This document shows, piece after piece, positions 38,645 through 46,596 of a DNA stretch of 64,000 bases. This DNA comes from Chitinimonas prasina (lineage in GTDB: Bacteria > Pseudomonadota > Gammaproteobacteria > Burkholderiales > Chitinimonadaceae): assembly GCF_030160395.1 (NCBI RefSeq), contig NZ_BSOG01000007.1:1-64000 (forward strand), written 5' to 3'. The position numbers and the translations under genes are program-made. The notes under the pieces were generated by a model. The model saw nothing but the letters and a program-made list of their open reading frames with translations. It ran no database searches and had not been told where the DNA came from. Numbering within the stretch: the first letter of the stretch is position 1; every line of letters starts with the position of its first letter.

Positions 38645-40612
38645 TCAGGCGGGTTCTTGCAACTGTTGCAGGATGGCTGGGTTCTCCAAAGTGGAGGTGT
38701 CCTGGGTGATGGCTTCACCGCGGGCAATGGCACGTAGCAGCCGCCGCATGATCTTGCCAGAACGCGTCTTGGGCAGATTGTCGCCAAAGCGGATATCGTC
38801 TGGCTGGGCGATTTTGCCGATTTCGTGCGCTACCCAGTTCTTCAGCTGCTCAACCATTTTTTTGGCGTCTTCGCCGGTAGGGCGTGCACCCTTAAGCACC
38901 ACGAATGCCACCACGGCCTCGCCCTTGATCTCGTGAGGTTTGCCCACCACGGCGGCCTCGGCCACCAGCGGGTTGGCCACCAGCGCTGATTCAATTTCCA
39001 TGGTGCCCAAGCGGTGGCCGGAGACATTCAGCACATCATCTATGCGGCCCATGATCCAGACGTAGCCATGCTCATCCCGGTGGGCCGAGTCGCCGGCCAG
39101 GTAGTACTGGCCGTTGAACTCCTCGGGGAAATAGGTCTTCTTGAATCGTTCAGGGTCGCCCCAGATGGTGCGCACCAGGCTGGGAAAGGGTTTCTTGATG
39201 ACCAGCATGCCGCCCTTGCCGGCTTCGACCGGTGCGCCGGATTCATCGACGATATCGGCGATGATGCCGGGCAAAGGCAGGGTGCAAGAGCCCGGCTTGG
39301 TCGCCACGGCACCGGGCAGCGGGGCTATCATTACCGAGCCGGTCTCGGTCTGCCACCAGGTATCAACTATGGGGCAGCGCCCGCCGCCGACGGCCTCGTG
39401 ATACCAGATCCAGGCCTCGGGATTGATGGGCTCGCCCACCGTACCCAGCAGGCGCAGGCTGGAGAGATCGTGTTGCTGCGGGAAATCCGCGCCCAGTTTG
39501 ATCAGTGAGCGTATGGCAGTCGGGGCGGTATAGAAGATGCTGACCTTGTGCTTCTCTATCATCTGCCAAAAGCGATGGGCGTCGGGGTAGGTGGGCACAC
39601 CCTCGAAGATCACCTGAGTGGCCGCCATGCCCAGCGGGCCGTAGCAGACATAGCTGTGGCCGGTGATCCAGCCTACGTCGGCCGTACACCAGAACACATC
39701 ATTGGGCTTGGCATCGAATACCCAGCGGAAGGAATTCATGGCCCCCAAGAGGTAGCCTGCGCTGGAGTGCTGGATACCCTTGGGCTTGCCGGTGGAGCCC
39801 GAGGTGTAGAGGATGAACAGTGGGTCTTCCGCATTCATCCATTCTGGCTCGCATTGCTCGGCCTGGCCTTCGGTCAGCTTGTGCCACCAGATATCGCGGC
39901 CATCGGCCCATACGGTCGCACCATTGTTGCTACGCTGGTAGACCACCACATGGCGGACGGATTCGCAACCCCCCAGGCTGATGGCCTCGTCGATCACTGC
40001 CTTGAGTGCCACGGCCTTGCCGCCGCGCATGCCTTCGTTGGCCGTGATGACGGCAACAGCGCCGGCGTCCTGTATGCGCTCTTGTACCGATTTGGCCGAG
40101 AAGCCGCCAAATACCACGGAATGGATGGCGCCGATGCGGGCGCATGCCTGCATGGCCACCACTGCTTCTATGCTCATGGGCATGTAGATGACGACCCGCT
40201 CGCCCTTCTTTATGCCCAGTGTCTTGAGCCCGTTGGCGAACTGGCATACCCGCCTGTGCAGCTCGGCATAGGTGACGCGGGTGACGGCACCATCGTCGGC
40301 CTCGAAGATGATGGCGATCTTGTTGGCGTTCTGGGCCAGGTGCCTATCGAGGCAGTTGTAGCTGACATTGAGCACGCCGTCGTCGAACCACTTGAAGAAC
40401 GGTGCATTGCTATCGTCCAGTACCCGGCTGAACGGTTTTTTCCAGCTGATCAGCTCGCGGGCGATATCCCCCCAGTAGGACAGGTAGTGGTCGTCCGCCT
40501 GTTCACACAGGGCGTTGTAGGCATCCATGCCGGGTATGGTGGCACGGTGCCGAAACTCGTCCGACGGTGGGAAAAGGCGCGTTTCCTTGAGTATGGAATC
40601 GAGCGTGGACAT
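38645..40612 (-). CDS. acs: Acetyl-CoA synthetase
   Basis: A 655-residue AMP-forming enzyme (E. coli 652) that scavenges acetate. P-loop [12 protein letters not shown] (about residues 263-274), TWWQTETG (about 410-417), and the acetylation/catalytic lysine near the C-terminus in [13 protein letters not shown] are all present, so Pat/CobB-type control is possible. AAGGAG precedes ATG 40612. The MHS-type transporter gene lies upstream in the same direction, and may supply a carboxylic acid substrate. Confidence 0.97.
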   Translation of the reverse strand: MSTLDSILKETRLFPPSDEFRHRATIPGMDAYNALCEQADDHYLSYWGDIARELISWKKPFSRVLDDSNAPFFKWFDDGVLNVSYNCLDRHLAQNANKIAIIFEADDGAVTRVTYAELHRRVCQFANGLKTLGIKKGERVVIYMPMSIEAVVAMQACARIGAIHSVVFGGFSAKSVQERIQDAGAVAVITANEGMRGGKAVALKAVIDEAISLGGCESVRHVVVYQRSNNGATVWADGRDIWWHKLTEGQAEQCEPEWMNAEDPLFILYTSGSTGKPKGIQHSSAGYLLGAMNSFRWVFDAKPNDVFWCTADVGWITGHSYVCYGPLGMAATQVIFEGVPTYPDAHRFWQMIEKHKVSIFYTAPTAIRSLIKLGADFPQQHDLSSLRLLGTVGEPINPEAWIWYHEAVGGGRCPIVDTWWQTETGSVMIAPLPGAVATKPGSCTLPLPGIIADIVDESGAPVEAGKGGMLVIKKPFPSLVRTIWGDPERFKKTYFPEEFNGQYYLAGDSAHRDEHGYVWIMGRIDDVLNVSGHRLGTMEIESALVANPLVAEAAVVGKPHEIKGEAVVAFVVLKGARPTGEDAKKMVEQLKNWVAHEIGKIAQPDDIRFGDNLPKTRSGKIMRRLLRAIARGEAITQDTSTLENPAILQQLQEPA

Positions 40613-40757
40613 TGAGGGGCTCCTTTGTTTTTGAGTTTTTGCTGTGACGCTGTTGGCGCTTGCTTCGCTTGGGCAAGGCAAGGGGCAACAGAACCAGAGA
40701 CCAGACTATTCTGGGCTTGTGCCGGAGAAAACGAAACCATAGCTTGATCTGTCCTGC

Positions 40758-40792
40758 GGCAGGGTGGCTCCGTTCAGGGGCGCCACCCTGCC
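40758..40792. repeat. Inverted repeat upstream of acs
   Basis: Perfect 11-bp arms (40758-40768 and 40782-40792) with 13-base loop between the transporter stop and the acs promoter region. No T-run on either strand, so it may be an operator or an mRNA 3'-end stabiliser for the transporter gene. Confidence 0.6.
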
Positions 40793-40803
40793 AAGGCTCA
40801 GGC

Positions 40804-42486
40804 TCAGTCGTTGGCGTAGATATCCCTGTCCTTGGTTTCTGGTGCGAACAGGCAACCAATGACGAAGGTCATCAGGGCAAACAGGATGGGATACCACAAG
40901 CCGTAGTAGATATCGCCGGTGGCTGCCACCATGGCAAAGGCCACGGTAGGCAGGAAGCCGCCAAACCAGCCATTACCGATATGGTAGGGCAGGGACATCG
41001 AGGTGTAGCGTATCTTGGTCGGAAACAGCTCGACCAACCAGGCCGCGATGGGGCCATACACCATGGTCACGAAGATCACCAGGATGGTGAGCAGCGTCAC
41101 CACCATGGGGGTGTTCATGCTGGCCGGGTCGGCCTTGGCGGGATAGCCGGCGGTGGTCAGGGCGCCGCCCAGCGATTTGTTGAAACCATCGGCCTGGGCC
41201 TTGAAGGCATCCTTGTCCAGGTTTTCGCCTTCAAAGCTGGTAATGACGGTTTCGCCCACGCTGACAGTTGCCAGGGTGCCTGCAGGCGCGGCCACGTTCT
41301 CGTAGGGTATGCCCTTCTTGGCCAATGCCGACTTGATGATGTCGCAGGACTGCTTGAAGGTCGCCTTGCCTATGGGATCGAACTGGAAGGCGCACTTGGC
41401 CGGGTCTGCCACGACCTTGACCGGTGCGCGGGCGATGGCAGACTCCAGCGCCGGGTTGGCGTTGTGGGTCAGCGCCTTGAAGATGGGGAAGTAGCTGATG
41501 GCGGCAATCAGGCAGCCGGCCATGATGATCTTCTTGCGGCCTATCTTGTCGGACAGGGCGCCAAAAATCACAAAAAACGGCGTGGCAATGGCCAGCGAGA
41601 CGGCGATCAGCAGGTCGGCCCTGTCCGCTTCCACTCCCAGGGTCTTGGTGAGAAAGAACAATGCGTAGAACTGTCCGGTGTACCACACCACCGCCTGGCC
41701 GGCGGTGCCGCCGAACAGCGAGAGCAGCACGATCTTGAGGTTGGGCCAGCGGCCGAACGACTCAGTCAGCGGTGCCTTGGAGTGCTTGCCTTCCTCCTTC
41801 ATCTTCTTGAAGGCGGGCGACTCGTGCAACTGCATGCGGATATAGACCGATACAGCCAGCATCACGATGGAGACCAGGAAGGGAATGCGCCAGCCCCATT
41901 CCTGGAAGGCTTCGGTACCCAGCGCATTGCGGCAGAGCCAGATCACCAGCAGCGACAGGAACAGGCCCAGGGTCGCGGTAGTCTGGATGAAGCTGGTGTA
42001 GAGGCCGCGTTTGCCATGAGGTGCATGTTCGGCCACATAGGTGGCTGCACCGCCATACTCACCACCCAGTGCCAGCCCTTGCAGCAGCCGCAGCGTGATC
42101 AGCAGTATGGGTGCCGCAATGCCTATGGTGCCATAGCTGGGCAGGATGCCGACGATGGCAGTGGACAGGCCCATGATCAGGATGGTGACAAGGAAGGTGT
42201 ACTTGCGGCCTATCATGTCGCCCAGGCGACCAAACACGATGGCACCGAAAGGCCGTACTGCAAAGCCGGCGGCAAAGGCCATCAAGGCAAAGATAAAGGC
42301 GGTGGTGTCGTTGACGCCGGCAAAGAAGTGCTTGGCGATGATGGCGGCCAGCGAGCCGTACAGGTAGAAGTCATACCACTCGAAAACCGTGCCCAGCGAA
42401 GAGGCGAAAATCACTTTCCGTTCTTCTCGGGTCATTGGCCTGGGCTCGGCATGCACGCCGGGCGCCGCGTTGGCGATATCTGTCAT
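40804..42486 (-). CDS. MHS-family MFS transporter (metabolite:H+ symporter)
   Basis: A 560-residue major facilitator with the MHS sugar-porter-like signatures: SSLGTVFEWYDFYLYG (about residues 29-44), RPFGAIVFGRLGDMIGRK and LQGLALGGEYGGAATYVAEHAP. An insertion of about 100 residues (roughly 335-440), with two cysteines (AKCAFQF and QSCDIIK), splits the second half and is predicted to sit outside the membrane. Related transporters carry ketoglutarate, shikimate, proline or other organic acids; the insert is seen in a subset. GGAG lies before ATG 42486. Divergent from a LysR gene. Confidence 0.88.
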   Translation of the reverse strand: MTDIANAAPGVHAEPRPMTREERKVIFASSLGTVFEWYDFYLYGSLAAIIAKHFFAGVNDTTAFIFALMAFAAGFAVRPFGAIVFGRLGDMIGRKYTFLVTILIMGLSTAIVGILPSYGTIGIAAPILLITLRLLQGLALGGEYGGAATYVAEHAPHGKRGLYTSFIQTTATLGLFLSLLVIWLCRNALGTEAFQEWGWRIPFLVSIVMLAVSVYIRMQLHESPAFKKMKEEGKHSKAPLTESFGRWPNLKIVLLSLFGGTAGQAVVWYTGQFYALFFLTKTLGVEADRADLLIAVSLAIATPFFVIFGALSDKIGRKKIIMAGCLIAAISYFPIFKALTHNANPALESAIARAPVKVVADPAKCAFQFDPIGKATFKQSCDIIKSALAKKGIPYENVAAPAGTLATVSVGETVITSFEGENLDKDAFKAQADGFNKSLGGALTTAGYPAKADPASMNTPMVVTLLTILVIFVTMVYGPIAAWLVELFPTKIRYTSMSLPYHIGNGWFGGFLPTVAFAMVAATGDIYYGLWYPILFALMTFVIGCLFAPETKDRDIYAND

Positions 42487-42799
42487 TGCAATGTCTCCAT
42501 CTTCTCTGGCGGGCTTACGCCCATCAAGGTTGCGGCCTCTGGTGGGCCATGGTGATCACGCTGCGGGCAGGCCCGGCCGGTGTCGTGGCGCAAAACTACG
42601 CCTGCTTGCCAATACCCATCCAATCGCAAATTCGGATACGCGCCATTTGCCGAGCGATGCTGCAGTGCGATAAACCCAGTATTGGTGCGGGTTTCGGGGG
42701 CGAATGCGCAATGGTACTGATGGCGCTGATAGATTTCGCTGATGGCGTGGGTCTGCGGCAAGCTGCACAATAGGCAGATAAGAAAACCTGGAGTGAGCA
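42487..42799. other. Divergent MHS transporter-lysR intergenic region
   Basis: 313 bases with promoters for both genes and presumably LysR operators. I see no clear T-N11-A palindrome that stands out and no RNA gene. Confidence 0.35.
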
Positions 42800-43687
42800 A
42801 TGGAAATCTACCAACTGCGCACCTTTGTGACGGTGGCGCAGCAGGGCCACCTGACCCAGGCGGCGGAGATACTGCATCTGAGCCAGCCGGCGGTAACCGC
42901 CCAGATCAAGGCGCTGGAAGAGGAAACCGGCATCAGCCTGTTCGAGCGCAGTTCGGCCGGGGTGCAGCTGACCGAGGCCGGCAAGCTGCTGCTGCCGGAG
43001 GCAGAGCGGATACTGGCCGGCAGCCGCGAAATGCTGAACAAGGCCCGCGCGCTCAAGGGGCAGCTCAGCGGCAAGCTGCGGCTGGGTACCATACTTAGCC
43101 CGGAGCTGTTGCGGCTGGGGCCCATGCTGGCCTTGCTGAAGCAGCGCTATCCGCTGGTGCAGCTGAGCACCTTGCAGGGCATATCCGGCTCCATACTCAA
43201 CGAAGTACGCAAGAAGGAGCTGGATGCCGGTTTCTTTATCGGCAAGAACCCCTACCAGACGGTGCATACCCTGACGCTGGAGGAGCTACCTTATGTGGTG
43301 GCAGCGCCTGCTGCCTGGCGCGAAACCCTGCAGGGTTGCGACTGGCGTACGCTTGGCCGACAGCCCTGGGTGGGCGCTACCCAGTTCTCCAGCCTGTCCA
43401 AGCTGCATGCCGATATCTGGCGTGAACACAATATTGCCCCCAAGAAGGTCTACGACGTGGACCAGGAGCAGGCCATGCTGGTGTGCGTAGAGGCCGGGCT
43501 GGGCCTGTGCATGCTGCGGCGCGATGTGGCCGAGGCGGCAGAGCAGGAGGGGCGTTTGTGGATATGGGGCGACGCCGAGGTCACCGTGCCGCTGTCCTTT
43601 ATCTACCCCGCCGAAATGGCCGACGATGTGCTGGTGCGGCTACTGCTGGAGATACTGCGGGATGTTTGGCCGGAGCGTGGTTTGTAA
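42800..43687 (+). CDS. LysR-family transcriptional regulator
   Basis: A 295-residue regulator with an N-terminal winged helix-turn-helix (about residues 17-37, HLTQAAEILHLSQPAVTAQI) and a periplasmic-binding-protein-like effector domain from about 90 on. GGAG lies eight bases before the ATG. It is divergent from the MHS transporter, the usual LysR arrangement for controlling its neighbour, and 88 bases upstream of a cysteine hydrolase gene on the same strand. Effector unknown. Confidence 0.9.
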   Translation: MEIYQLRTFVTVAQQGHLTQAAEILHLSQPAVTAQIKALEEETGISLFERSSAGVQLTEAGKLLLPEAERILAGSREMLNKARALKGQLSGKLRLGTILSPELLRLGPMLALLKQRYPLVQLSTLQGISGSILNEVRKKELDAGFFIGKNPYQTVHTLTLEELPYVVAAPAAWRETLQGCDWRTLGRQPWVGATQFSSLSKLHADIWREHNIAPKKVYDVDQEQAMLVCVEAGLGLCMLRRDVAEAAEQEGRLWIWGDAEVTVPLSFIYPAEMADDVLVRLLLEILRDVWPERGL

Positions 43688-43775
43688 CCGGGAGTGCGGC
43701 GCCGCTCCGGTATCATCGCCGGCATCGCATGCCTGAGGGCATACGCCTGACCAACCTGATGGACATACATAGCCT

Positions 43776-44312
43776 ATGAAATCTGCCCTATTGATCATCG
43801 ACGTCCAGCGCGGTTTGTTCGATCCCTTGCCGCATCCCTATGAGGCGGATGCCGTGGTGGATCGCATCAATCAGCTGTCTGCCCGTGCGCGCGAGGCGGG
43901 CATGCCGGTGGTGATGGTGCAGCATGAACGCCTGGGCAGCGCGCTGGCGCATGGCTCGGAGGGCTGGCAGTTGCAGGAAGATCTGCTGGCGATGACTGGC
44001 GATATCGTAGTGCGCAAGACCACGCCCGATGCCTTCCTGCGCACCCCGTTGGCCGAGTTGCTGGTGCAGCATGGTGTGTCGCGATTGGTGATCTGTGGCT
44101 ATGCCACGGAGTTCTGTGTGGATACCACCACCCGCCGTGCGGCGGCACTGGGCTTTCCGGTGGTGCTGGCGGCGGATGCCCACACCACCCATGACAAGGC
44201 CCACGCCACGGCCTTGCAGATAAGAACCCACCACAATGCCACGCTGCCCGATATCACCAGTTTCGGGCCGGAGATTGTGGCACTGCCTACGGCGGAGATT
44301 GCCTTTCAGTAG
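43776..44312 (+). CDS. Isochorismatase-like cysteine hydrolase
   Basis: A 178-residue protein of the isochorismatase-like fold with the cysteine-hydrolase triad D9 (LLIIDVQ), K81 (VVRKTTPDAF) and C114 (YATEFCVDTT), including the cis-peptide region before the Cys. Family members hydrolyse amides such as nicotinamide, biuret or ureidoacrylate; the substrate cannot be determined. There is no strong ribosome-binding site. It may be co-transcribed with the LysR gene and part of its regulon. Confidence 0.88.
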   Translation: MKSALLIIDVQRGLFDPLPHPYEADAVVDRINQLSARAREAGMPVVMVQHERLGSALAHGSEGWQLQEDLLAMTGDIVVRKTTPDAFLRTPLAELLVQHGVSRLVICGYATEFCVDTTTRRAAALGFPVVLAADAHTTHDKAHATALQIRTHHNATLPDITSFGPEIVALPTAEIAFQ

Positions 44313-44328
44313 TGCCTGCTGCGGCGCT

Positions 44329-44703
44329 TCATGCGTCCTGGCTGGCTGCTATCCAGTCGGCCATGGCGCCCAGGACGGCATCGGTCTCGCCCAGCGCCTC
44401 GGTGACGCTGATTTGCAGGTGGGGGTGTTGCTCGCGCAGTGCGGCCACCAGCAAGGGCAGATCCCGTCGCAGGTGTGCGCCGCGGGCCATAAAGGCCGGT
44501 ACGATGGTCATGCTGGCTATATTCTCGGCTACCAGGCTGGCCACGCAATCGGCTAGATTGGGTGTCATCAGCTCCAGAAACGCCAGCCGCACCAGATGAT
44601 CCGGGCGGCGTGCCGCCACCAGGGCGGCCAGTTTCTCGAAGGGTGCTGCCCACAAGGGGTCGCGGGCACCGTGGGCGAACAGGATGATGGCGTGTTGGGT
44701 CAT
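44329..44703 (-). CDS. cbiX: CbiX-type sirohydrochlorin chelatase-like protein
   Basis: A 124-residue single-domain class II chelatase of the small CbiX (CbiX-S) type, which inserts metal into sirohydrochlorin for cobalamin or sirohaem. The two metal-binding histidines are visible: H11 in LFAHGARD and H77 in ARGAHLRRDLP. An upstream in-frame ATG at 44712 is an alternative. No other tetrapyrrole gene is adjacent, though hemH occurs 11 kb away. Convergent with the cysteine hydrolase gene; the rpmG terminator lies over its upstream region. Confidence 0.85.
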   Translation of the reverse strand: MTQHAIILFAHGARDPLWAAPFEKLAALVAARRPDHLVRLAFLELMTPNLADCVASLVAENIASMTIVPAFMARGAHLRRDLPLLVAALREQHPHLQISVTEALGETDAVLGAMADWIAASQDA

Positions 44704-44730
44704 GGTTGCCATGATGGCGGCTTGCGTGAC

Positions 44731-44759
44731 AAAACAAAACCCCCGCACGAGGCGGGGGC
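44731..44759 (-). terminator. Intrinsic terminator of rpmB-rpmG
   Basis: CCCCCGC/GCGGGGG stem (44740-44746, 44752-44758) which on the minus strand is followed by TTTTGTTTT. Confidence 0.88.
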
Positions 44760-44815
44760 TTGCGAGTATGCATCACCAGCGCTCAAGTGTCGGCTGACTT
44801 GAGCGGAAACCGTGC

Positions 44816-44971
44816 TTACTTGAGCTTGGTTTCTTTGTAGGCAACATGCTTGCGGGCGACGGGATCAAACTTCTTGATCTCCATCTTTTCCGGCATGGTG
44901 CGCTTGTTCTTGGTGGTGGTGTAAAAGTGACCCGTGCCTGCGGTCGATTCCAGCTTGATCTTTTCACGCAT
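44816..44971 (-). CDS. rpmG: 50S ribosomal protein L33
   Basis: A 51-residue ribosomal protein read directly from the minus strand. It starts [17 protein letters not shown] and continues through [17 protein letters not shown] to the Lys-rich end KETKLK. This is the zinc-free (C-minus) form, lacking the CxxC pairs. It lies 17 bases after rpmB in the conserved rpmB-rpmG operon. TAA stop at 44816-44818. Confidence 0.97.
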   Translation of the reverse strand: MREKIKLESTAGTGHFYTTTKNKRTMPEKMEIKKFDPVARKHVAYKETKLK

Positions 44972-44988
44972 GATTCATCTCTCCCGGA

Positions 44989-45222
44989 TTACAGTTCGCC
45001 ACGGGCGCGAAGGTCAGCCAGCACCACATCGATGCCCAGCTTGTCGATGTTGCGCAGGCCGGCGTTGGAAACACGCAGGCGCACCCAACGGTTTTCGCTT
45101 TCTACCCAGAACTTGCGATATTGCAGGTTAGGCAGGAAACGACGCTTGGTTTTGTTGTTGGCGTGGGAAACATTGTTCCCGACCATCGGACGCTTGCCGG
45201 TGATCTTGCATACTCGAGCCAT
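44989..45222 (-). CDS. rpmB: 50S ribosomal protein L28
   Basis: A 77-residue ribosomal protein of standard length. Signatures are [28 protein letters not shown] (start; abridged) and the [14 protein letters not shown] segment. Only one of the four zinc cysteines of some L28 proteins remains, matching the zinc-independent L33 beside it. Driven by the strong promoter at 45323-45351. Confidence 0.97.
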   Translation of the reverse strand: MARVCKITGKRPMVGNNVSHANNKTKRRFLPNLQYRKFWVESENRWVRLRVSNAGLRNIDKLGIDVVLADLRARGEL

Positions 45223-45322
45223 TTTGGACTCCCGACTGATTTACTGAAAAATGTTCTTCGACTGGCTTGTGGCGAGGCTGATAGCTCGTCGCGACAGGCG
45301 GCGGTCACGCAAAAGAGGCCGA

Positions 45323-45351
45323 ACTATAGCCACTTTGTATGTCGGTGTCAA
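45323..45351 (-). promoter_or_regulatory. Near-consensus sigma70 promoter of rpmB-rpmG
   Basis: On the minus strand, TTGACA (45346-45351) is followed after 17 bases by TATAGT (45323-45328). The spacing is ideal and the -35 box perfect. It lies 100 bases before rpmB, as expected for a ribosomal-protein operon. Confidence 0.85.
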
Positions 45352-45514
45352 TTTCGCTTTTGCATTCAGTGCTTAAGGCGGGACAGATGGGGTGTGGCGG
45401 CAGTTCGGACAGTGCTGCGCAGGGTATGGCTACGGACGCGATCGGCGCCATAGGGCCGTGCTACGGCCTTGCCGGTGTGGGCGCAGGCAGCACTTGAGGG
45501 CGGCTGCCGGGGCG

Positions 45515-45547
45515 GCCCGCCAGTGTCTGATTTGTGCACTGGCGGGC
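45515..45547. repeat. Hairpin at 3' end of binding-protein gene
   Basis: Perfect 11-bp arms GCCCGCCAGTG/CACTGGCGGGC with 11-base loop directly after the stop codon. No T-run follows, so it is more likely a 3'-end stabiliser or factor-assisted terminator. Confidence 0.6.
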
Positions 45548-45557
45548 GAGCCGGCAG

Positions 45558-46346
45558 CTATTTGAACTGCTGGACCTGCTTCTTGTACTCGGCGGATTCA
45601 CGCACGGCGGCGACGGTATCCCACACCTGGGTGGCAAAGGCGGGGTACTTGGCCACAAAGGGCTTGGACAGCATCAGAAAGTAGGGCTTCACCACCAGGG
45701 GTGGGCTGACCTTCTCCAGCTTGGCGGCCAGCTCAGGCTTGCTGGCAATGCTGATATCGCCCTCCAGGGTCTGCAGCGCCACTCCGGCTACGCGGCCGTT
45801 AACCAGCTTCTGCAGGTTGTCGTCGGCACTGCGGGTACCATCGTCCACCCGCACACCCAGGCCCTTGAGTTGGTCGACGATGGAAAATCCGGCCTGCGCG
45901 CCGATGGCGGCGCCGTCGGCATTCTTGATGGCCTTGCCGTCCCACTCCAGCTTGCCACCCTTGAGCCGGTAGAGACTGTAGCTGTCATCCAGCATGCGCT
46001 TGCTGCTGTCGGGTTTGTCGCCTGTCATCGGATAGTGGCCTATGTCCATGCGGTCGGCCTTGAAGCTGATCTTGAACAAGCCATCCATGGTGCCGGCCTT
46101 GACCTCTTCCATGCAGCGTTTCCAGGGCAGTGTCTTGATCTCGATCTTGGTGCCCAGCTGTTTTTCTACCTGGCGCATCATGATCATATTGAGCCCTGGC
46201 CTATCCTTCAGCAGCCAGGGGTAGGATTCTTCATTTTCGGTACAGATATTGATGCTGGCAGGTTTGTCGGCGGCTTGGGCCATGCCGACAGGCAGCAGGG
46301 CGGCCAGCAGGAGGCCGGTCAGCAAGCGGTGGGGGCGTTGGTACAC
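45558..46346 (-). CDS. Periplasmic amino-acid-type substrate-binding protein
   Basis: A 262-residue secreted protein of the extracellular solute-binding family 3 fold. Signal peptide about residues 1-26 (hydrophobic core TGLLLAALLPVG, cleavage near AQAA|DKP). INICTENEESYPWL opens the mature domain and GLNMIMMRQVEKQLGTKIEI follows; the conserved Arg/Asp of amino-acid binders is not clear. GTG start at 46346 with AGGAG eight bases upstream. No ABC permease or ATPase gene is nearby, so it is an orphan receptor or a signalling ligand-binder. Confidence 0.82.
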   Translation of the reverse strand: MYQRPHRLLTGLLLAALLPVGMAQAADKPASINICTENEESYPWLLKDRPGLNMIMMRQVEKQLGTKIEIKTLPWKRCMEEVKAGTMDGLFKISFKADRMDIGHYPMTGDKPDSSKRMLDDSYSLYRLKGGKLEWDGKAIKNADGAAIGAQAGFSIVDQLKGLGVRVDDGTRSADDNLQKLVNGRVAGVALQTLEGDISIASKPELAAKLEKVSPPLVVKPYFLMLSKPFVAKYPAFATQVWDTVAAVRESAEYKKQVQQFK

Positions 46347-46562
46347 GATGTTGCTCCTGTTCTAGGTTGGTATTCCTGGTTCCGGCGCGTTATCAAGGGG
46401 CTGTCTACAAACCGGCGTTGCCCGTCAGGCGGTGTGGTCATCTGCCCGCCTGGCGAGGAAACTGACGCAGCTGTACGCCCCTGCTTGTCACATGGGTGTC
46501 GTATGAGTTTAGGCAGCATGGGCAGAAATGCCATCTCGTCTGGCTATGCTGCGCCAGCATGC

Positions 46563-46568
46563 TAAAAT
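46563..46568 (+). promoter_or_regulatory. Possible -10 element of rep
   Basis: TAAAAT followed by CCGCGCC, 29 bases before the rep start codon. The -35 region is weak. Confidence 0.35.
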
Positions 46569-46596
46569 CCGCGCCCCTTCAAGGACTTGCCCCTTC

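Larger units (their letters stand above)
45223..45557. other. Intergenic region upstream of rpmB
   Basis: 335 bases. Beyond the rpmB promoter it holds a GC-rich stretch without an evident gene (45355-45510) and an 11-bp-arm hairpin (45515-45547) after the binding-protein gene. Confidence 0.4.

Noticed and set aside
42389-42773. Small plus-strand frames in the MHS transporter-lysR spacer.
   Set aside because: They run from antisense of the transporter gene into the promoter region, lack ribosome-binding sites, and look like random GC-rich translation.
45515-45547. Intrinsic terminator for the binding-protein gene.
   Set aside because: Stem is strong but no T-run follows on the transcribed strand; kept only as a hairpin.
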